Source of the DNA: Candidatus Kuenenia stuttgartensis
Lineage (GTDB): Bacteria > Planctomycetota > Planctomycetia > Isosphaerales > Isosphaeraceae
Reading direction: 5' to 3'
Assembly: GCA_945872325.1 (NCBI GenBank)
Contig: CAMBZY010000089.1
Location: 1-9,214, forward strand
Length of the DNA: 9,214 nucleotides
Shown here: positions 5,358 through 9,214 of the stretch, in pieces
How the letters are laid out: each line of letters opens with the position of its first letter
Numbering within the stretch: the stretch's first letter is position 1
The notes under the pieces: model-generated
The model's database searches: none
What the model was told of the DNA's origin: nothing
The model's input: the letters and a program-made list of their open reading frames with translations, nothing else
Made by a program: the position numbers and the translations under genes

Positions 5358-8132
5358 TTAAACCACGACTCTCGCAGCACAGAATTTAAATTCGGGAATC
5401 TTGCCGAATGGGTCAAGTGCGGAGTTGGTCAGAAGGTTGGCAGCGGCTTCTGCGAAGCAGAATGGGATGAATAAAAGGCCTGGTGGAACGTCGCGGTCGG
5501 CGCGAGTTTTTAGCTCGATTTCGCCGCGGCGGGTTCCCACCTTGACATATTGGCCAGCTTCGACACCTAACCGGCGGAGTTCTTTGGGGTTCATGAACAC
5601 GGTCGGCTCTGGTTCAAGGTCGTCCAGAACGCCTGCCCGGCGAGTCATTGAACCTGTGTGCCAGTGTTCCAGAACACGTCCTGTGGTCAAAACAAGTGGA
5701 TATTCGAGGTCGGGAACTTCGTCAGGTGGAAGAACCTTGGTCGGTACCAGTTTGCCTCGACCATCGGGGGTCGGAAAGCGGTCGCCGAAGATCACTTCAT
5801 GACCTTCCTCAAGAACGTCGTCGCAGGGGTATGTGACAGCCCCTTCACGTTCCAGACGGTTCCAGGTGATTCCCTTGAATCCAGCCAGCCCTTGACGCAT
5901 CTCGTTAAAGACGTCAGAAGGGCCGTCGTAATGCCAGTCCAAGCCGAGCCTGTTTGCAAGCTGTTCGATAATCCACAGGTCCTGCCGGGCTTCTCCCGGA
6001 GGCATGACTGCAGGCTTTGCGAGTTGCACACGACGGTCTGTGTTTGTGAATGTGCCTGACTTTTCCGGGAAGGCGGAAGCTGGGAGAACTACGTCGGCAT
6101 GCCAGGCTGTCTCGGTCAGAAAGATTTCCTGAACCACGAGATGATCGAGCATGGAAAGGGCGGTGCGGGCATGGTGCAGGTCAGGGTCGGACATCGCTGG
6201 ATTTTCGCCCATGATGTACATGCCTTTGAGCGATCCATCGTGAATGGCTCGCATGATTTCCACCACTGTGAGGCCTGGCTTGGGGTCGAGTGTTGCACCC
6301 CAGAGATTTTCATAAAACGCGCGTGCCACTGGGTCGCCGACAGGCCGATAGTCGGGAAAGACCATGGGAATCAGGCCTGCATCCGATGCGCCCTGTACGT
6401 TGTTCTGGCCACGCAATGGGTGAAGGCCAGAGCCGGGTTTGCCCACCTGACCGGTGAGCAGGGCCAGGGCGATCAGGCATCGCGAATTGTCTGTGCCGTG
6501 AATGTGTTGTGAAATTCCCATGCCCCAGAAGATCATGGACCCTCTGGACTTCGCAAAATCGCGTGCAAATCCCCGAATCACATCGGCGTCAATCCCACAC
6601 ATGGGGCCCATGGCTTCGGGCGACTGGCTGGCCATTTCCACCTTCAGTTTTTCAAAACCGCTGGTGTGTTCGGCGACATAGGCTGGGTTGTATAAATCTT
6701 CGAAGATGATGGTGTGGATCATGGCCGAGAGCAGGGCCACGTCGGTGCCGGGACGGAACTGGAGGTGGCCGGTGGCGAGTCGGCTGAGCGACTGTCGGCG
6801 CGGGTCGGCAATATAAAGACGAGCACCTTTCTGGACAGCGTTTTTAATGAACGTGGCCGCCACGGGATGGTTGACCGCTGGATTGGCTCCGATGATGAAA
6901 ATGACTTCCGAATTGGCCGCTTCAGAAAACGGGGCCGTGACAGAGCCGGAGCCGATGCACTCGATCAGGGCCGCTACGCTCGAGGCATGGCAAAGCCGTG
7001 TACAGTGGTCTACGTTGTTCGTGCCAAAGCCTGTTCTGACAAGCTTTTGGAACAGATAGGCCTCTTCATTCGAGCCTTTGGCGGATCCGAACCCGGCCAT
7101 GGAGTTTGGCCCATAGACATCGCGCACGGCTCGCAGCCCAGCGGCGGCTTTTTCCAAAGCCTCAGCCCATGAGGCGGTCCGGAAGTGAGTCCAGGGGTTG
7201 GCTGGATCGACCTGACAGTCCCACGATTTTGGAGCATCGTCGCGGCGGATCAAGGGTTGGGTCAGGCGATGAGGGTGGTTGATGTAGTCGTAACCGAAGC
7301 GGCCTTTGACACACAGACGGTTGTGATTGGCAGGCCCGTTGCGTCCATCGACGGCTACAATTTTATTGTCAAGCGTGTGATAAGTCGTCTGGCAGCCGAC
7401 ACCGCAGTAGGGGCAAAGGCTATCGACAGAATCGGTGGGCTCGATGATTTTCAAGCCGGTGGAATTGACCAGCGATTTTGGCATCAGTGCCCCGGTCGGG
7501 CAGGCCTGAACGCATTCGCCGCAGCCCACGCAGGTGGAAACGCCCATGGGCGACTGGATATCGAAGACGACTCGAGCATTGTGGCCGCGATGGGCGATGC
7601 CGATCACGTCGTTGACCTGCACTTCGCGGCAGGCCCGCTCGCATAGGCCACAGTTGATGCAGGCGTCGAGTCCCACAGAAATGGCGGGGTGGCTTTGATC
7701 GAGCTTTGGAGCATGTGGGCGGCCAGGGAACCGGCTCTCGGTGACTCCCATCCTGTCAGCCCATTGCCAGAGGCTGCTTTTGGGGTCGTGCGCCGTGGCT
7801 CTGGGCGGTTGATCAGCGACGATCAGTTCCATGACCAGAGACCGGGCCGATTTGGCTCGATCCGACTGGGTCTGCACCTTCATCCCAGCTGTCGGCTTGC
7901 GGTTACATGATGGAGCCAGTACACGTTCGCCAGTGATCTCGACCACGCAGACCCGACAGTTTCCATCAGGCCTGTAGCCATGTTCGTGACGGTAGCACAA
8001 ATGCGGAAGTGCTGTTCCAAGCCGCTGGGCCACTTGCCAGATGGTTTCATCCGGGCGGGCTTCCACAGGCTGGCCATCAAGCTCAAATTCGACTTTTTCA
8101 AGGGTTTGCGGCTTGTCGGTAGTGGTACTCAT
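5358..8132 (-). CDS. fdhA: Formate dehydrogenase alpha subunit (Mo-bis-MGD, NuoG/FdsA-like N-terminus)
   Basis: The 924-residue catalytic subunit of an NAD-linked cytoplasmic formate dehydrogenase. In order it has a [2Fe-2S] domain (C46, C59, C62, C76), two ferredoxin-type [4Fe-4S] motifs (C158/161/164/168 and C201/204/207/211), a [4Fe-4S] site before the molybdopterin domain (C240, C243, C247, C274, then K275), the molybdopterin oxidoreductase domain, and a C-terminal dinucleotide-binding domain from about 810. In DHCTRLCHASS, C381 aligns with the selenocysteine of E. coli FdhF and H382 with its active-site His, so this is a Cys enzyme. HPLRGQNNVQGASD (571-584) is typical of formate dehydrogenases. 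The His-Cys3 cluster motif usual after the [2Fe-2S] domain of NuoG/FdsA is missing: residues 105-130 contain no Cys. The ATG at 8132 overlaps the stop of the preceding gene as ATGA and has GAGG seven bases upstream; an upstream ATG at 8201 would add 23 unlikely residues. No transmembrane helix or Tat signal is seen. Confidence 0.93.
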   Translation of the reverse strand: MSTTTDKPQTLEKVEFELDGQPVEARPDETIWQVAQRLGTALPHLCYRHEHGYRPDGNCRVCVVEITGERVLAPSCNRKPTAGMKVQTQSDRAKSARSLVMELIVADQPPRATAHDPKSSLWQWADRMGVTESRFPGRPHAPKLDQSHPAISVGLDACINCGLCERACREVQVNDVIGIAHRGHNARVVFDIQSPMGVSTCVGCGECVQACPTGALMPKSLVNSTGLKIIEPTDSVDSLCPYCGVGCQTTYHTLDNKIVAVDGRNGPANHNRLCVKGRFGYDYINHPHRLTQPLIRRDDAPKSWDCQVDPANPWTHFRTASWAEALEKAAAGLRAVRDVYGPNSMAGFGSAKGSNEEAYLFQKLVRTGFGTNNVDHCTRLCHASSVAALIECIGSGSVTAPFSEAANSEVIFIIGANPAVNHPVAATFIKNAVQKGARLYIADPRRQSLSRLATGHLQFRPGTDVALLSAMIHTIIFEDLYNPAYVAEHTSGFEKLKVEMASQSPEAMGPMCGIDADVIRGFARDFAKSRGSMIFWGMGISQHIHGTDNSRCLIALALLTGQVGKPGSGLHPLRGQNNVQGASDAGLIPMVFPDYRPVGDPVARAFYENLWGATLDPKPGLTVVEIMRAIHDGSLKGMYIMGENPAMSDPDLHHARTALSMLDHLVVQEIFLTETAWHADVVLPASAFPEKSGTFTNTDRRVQLAKPAVMPPGEARQDLWIIEQLANRLGLDWHYDGPSDVFNEMRQGLAGFKGITWNRLEREGAVTYPCDDVLEEGHEVIFGDRFPTPDGRGKLVPTKVLPPDEVPDLEYPLVLTTGRVLEHWHTGSMTRRAGVLDDLEPEPTVFMNPKELRRLGVEAGQYVKVGTRRGEIELKTRADRDVPPGLLFIPFCFAEAAANLLTNSALDPFGKIPEFKFCAARVVV

Positions 8133-9214
8133 CGCAAATCCTCGGGAAAATGCTTTAAAACGCTTAATAGAGGGTTGGTTGCCGCCTGACCAAGGCCACA
8201 AATCGAAGCGTCGCGCATGACTTTGGCCAAGTCTTCCAGCAGTGGTTTATCCCATTCAGGCTGATTGAGCAAGGCAACGGCCTTTTCAGTGCCCACGCGG
8301 CAGGGAGTGCATTGGCCGCAGCTTTCGTCTTCAAAAAATCGCATCAGGTTTTGTACCACCATGCGCATGTCATCCTGATCCGAAAGCACGACAACCGCCG
8401 CCGAGCCAATAAAGCAGCCGTGCTGCTCAAGGGTGCCGAAATCGAGAGGGATGTTGTCCATGGATGCAGGCAGGATTCCGCCTGATGCTCCGCCGGGCAG
8501 ATAGCCTTTGAAGGTGTGGCCTTCAGCCATTCCTCCGCAGAATTCGTCGATCAGTTCTCGCACAGATGTGCCTGCTGGTGCAAGTTTTACACCAGGATTC
8601 CTGACCCTTCCCGATACCGAATAGCTTCGCAGCCCTTTGCGACCATTTCGCCCGTGCGAGGGCAGCCATTCGGGCGGATGGTCGAGAACGAGGGGGATCC
8701 AGTAGAGAGTTTCGACATTATGGATCAGAGTCGGACGGCCAAACAGGCCCACTTGAGTCGGAAAAGGAGGTTTCTGACGCGGATATCCCCGTTTGCCCTC
8801 GATGCTCTCGAGCATGGCCGTCTCTTCACCACAAATATAGGCTCCAGCGCCCCGGCGCATCTCCAGAAAGCCTTTGGTTATTAAACCTGACGCTTCCAGC
8901 ACTGCAATTTCGCGGTTCAAAACATCGTGTAGATGCGGGTATTCATCACGCAGATAAATATAGACCCGATCAGCCTCTACGGCATGTGCGCCGATCAGTG
9001 TTCCTTCCAGAAAGCGGTGCGGTTCGGCTTCCAGATAATGTCGATCCTTGAAAGTGCCAGGCTCGCCTTCGTCGCCGTTGACGGCCATCAGCCTTGGCCC
9101 TGGCTGACTCCTGACAAACTTCCATTTCATCGAGCTGGGGAATCCTGCTCCGCCCAGCCCTCGCAAGCCCGAGGCTTCGAGCTTGGCGATGATCTCATCG
9201 GCTGTGATCGAGCC
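8129..9214 (-). CDS. NuoF-like FMN/NAD-binding subunit of formate dehydrogenase, partial (5' end beyond right edge)
   Basis: The diaphorase (beta, FdsB-like) subunit passes electrons from the alpha subunit through a [4Fe-4S] cluster and FMN to NAD+. The visible 361 residues are open to the right edge. They begin GSITADEIIAKLEASG, which matches the normal NuoF lead-in, so a TTG at 9166 is internal and not the start. Motifs in order are GLGGAGFP (19-26, FMN/NAD loop, usually GRGGAGFP), NGDEGEPGTFKDR, GAGAYICGEETAMLESIEG, and the cluster site SCGQCTPCR with ICGLGQ (C299, C302, C305, C339 in the visible part). The gene's TGA overlaps the ATG of the alpha subunit by four bases, indicating translational coupling. 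The unseen part may include an N-terminal NuoE-like domain, or a separate NuoE-like gene may lie upstream. A complex I NuoF or hydrogenase HoxF is less likely because the partner gene is a formate dehydrogenase. Confidence 0.92.
   Translation of the reverse strand, partial: GSITADEIIAKLEASGLRGLGGAGFPSSMKWKFVRSQPGPRLMAVNGDEGEPGTFKDRHYLEAEPHRFLEGTLIGAHAVEADRVYIYLRDEYPHLHDVLNREIAVLEASGLITKGFLEMRRGAGAYICGEETAMLESIEGKRGYPRQKPPFPTQVGLFGRPTLIHNVETLYWIPLVLDHPPEWLPSHGRNGRKGLRSYSVSGRVRNPGVKLAPAGTSVRELIDEFCGGMAEGHTFKGYLPGGASGGILPASMDNIPLDFGTLEQHGCFIGSAAVVVLSDQDDMRMVVQNLMRFFEDESCGQCTPCRVGTEKAVALLNQPEWDKPLLEDLAKVMRDASICGLGQAATNPLLSVLKHFPEDLR
8140..8143 (-). promoter_or_regulatory. Shine-Dalgarno GAGG for the formate dehydrogenase alpha gene
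   Basis: GAGG on the minus strand lies seven bases before the ATG at 8132, inside the last codons of the NuoF-like gene. Together with the ATGA overlap it decides the start of the alpha subunit at 8132 rather than at the ATG at 8201. Confidence 0.6.

Noticed and set aside
6714..7646. Long plus-strand frames (152 and 153 codons) opposite the formate dehydrogenase alpha gene
   Set aside because: They are shadows of a gene with strong domain evidence across the whole span; no ribosome-binding site or family match.
9137..9160. Change of GRGGAGFP to GLGGAGFP in the NuoF-like FMN loop as a sign of lost function
   Set aside because: This position appears to vary among diaphorase subunits, the glycines that contact the cofactor are kept, and all other motifs are intact.
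9164..9166. TTG as the start of the NuoF-like gene
   Set aside because: The frame continues to the window edge with a conserved NuoF-like lead-in, so the TTG is an internal Leu codon of a truncated gene.

Overview
The window looks like ordinary chromosome of a planctomycete (order Planctomycetales) or a close relative; this is inferred from gene content. It encodes a plant/TRZ1-like ribonuclease Z homologue, a Tat-exported NHL beta-propeller, a two-helix VWA membrane protein and a divergent PfkB-fold protein. Base composition is balanced to moderately GC-rich, and ribosome-binding sites are weak or absent at several starts. No tRNA, rRNA, CRISPR array, insertion sequence or prophage gene was seen. 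Coding density is high and no stretch over 300 bases lacks a gene.

Layout. (1) Positions 1-2668 hold three minus-strand genes, read right to left: a metallo-beta-lactamase-fold RNase Z-like protein, a six-bladed NHL propeller with a twin-arginine signal, and a VWA protein whose 3' end lies beyond the left edge. The VWA gene is only visible as an open frame running off the window. (2) A short divergent gap around 2669-2892 separates this group from two plus-strand genes: a PfkB/ribokinase-fold protein with altered active-site motifs, and 19 bases later an unrecognised secreted or membrane-anchored protein. (3) A 22-base convergent gap with a small hairpin at 5340-5356 ends that pair. (4) Positions 5358-9214 hold two minus-strand genes of a soluble NAD-linked molybdenum formate dehydrogenase. 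The NuoF-like diaphorase subunit (5' end off the right edge) is followed by the catalytic alpha subunit, joined by a 4-base ATGA overlap.

How the genes work together. In the formate dehydrogenase pair, the alpha subunit oxidises formate at a Mo-bis-MGD centre with a Cys ligand. Electrons pass through its iron-sulfur chain to the FMN/NAD site of the NuoF-like subunit. A role in finishing C1/formaldehyde oxidation or supplying NADH is plausible but inferred. The other genes show no obvious shared pathway.

The best leads are: the alpha subunit lacks the His-Cys3 iron-sulfur motif usual for NuoG/FdsA-type proteins; the PfkB protein has changes in both its substrate and catalytic motifs; the RNase Z homologue resembles the eukaryotic short form; and the protein at 4028-5335 has no recognisable family. 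No convincing previously undescribed multi-gene system is evident.
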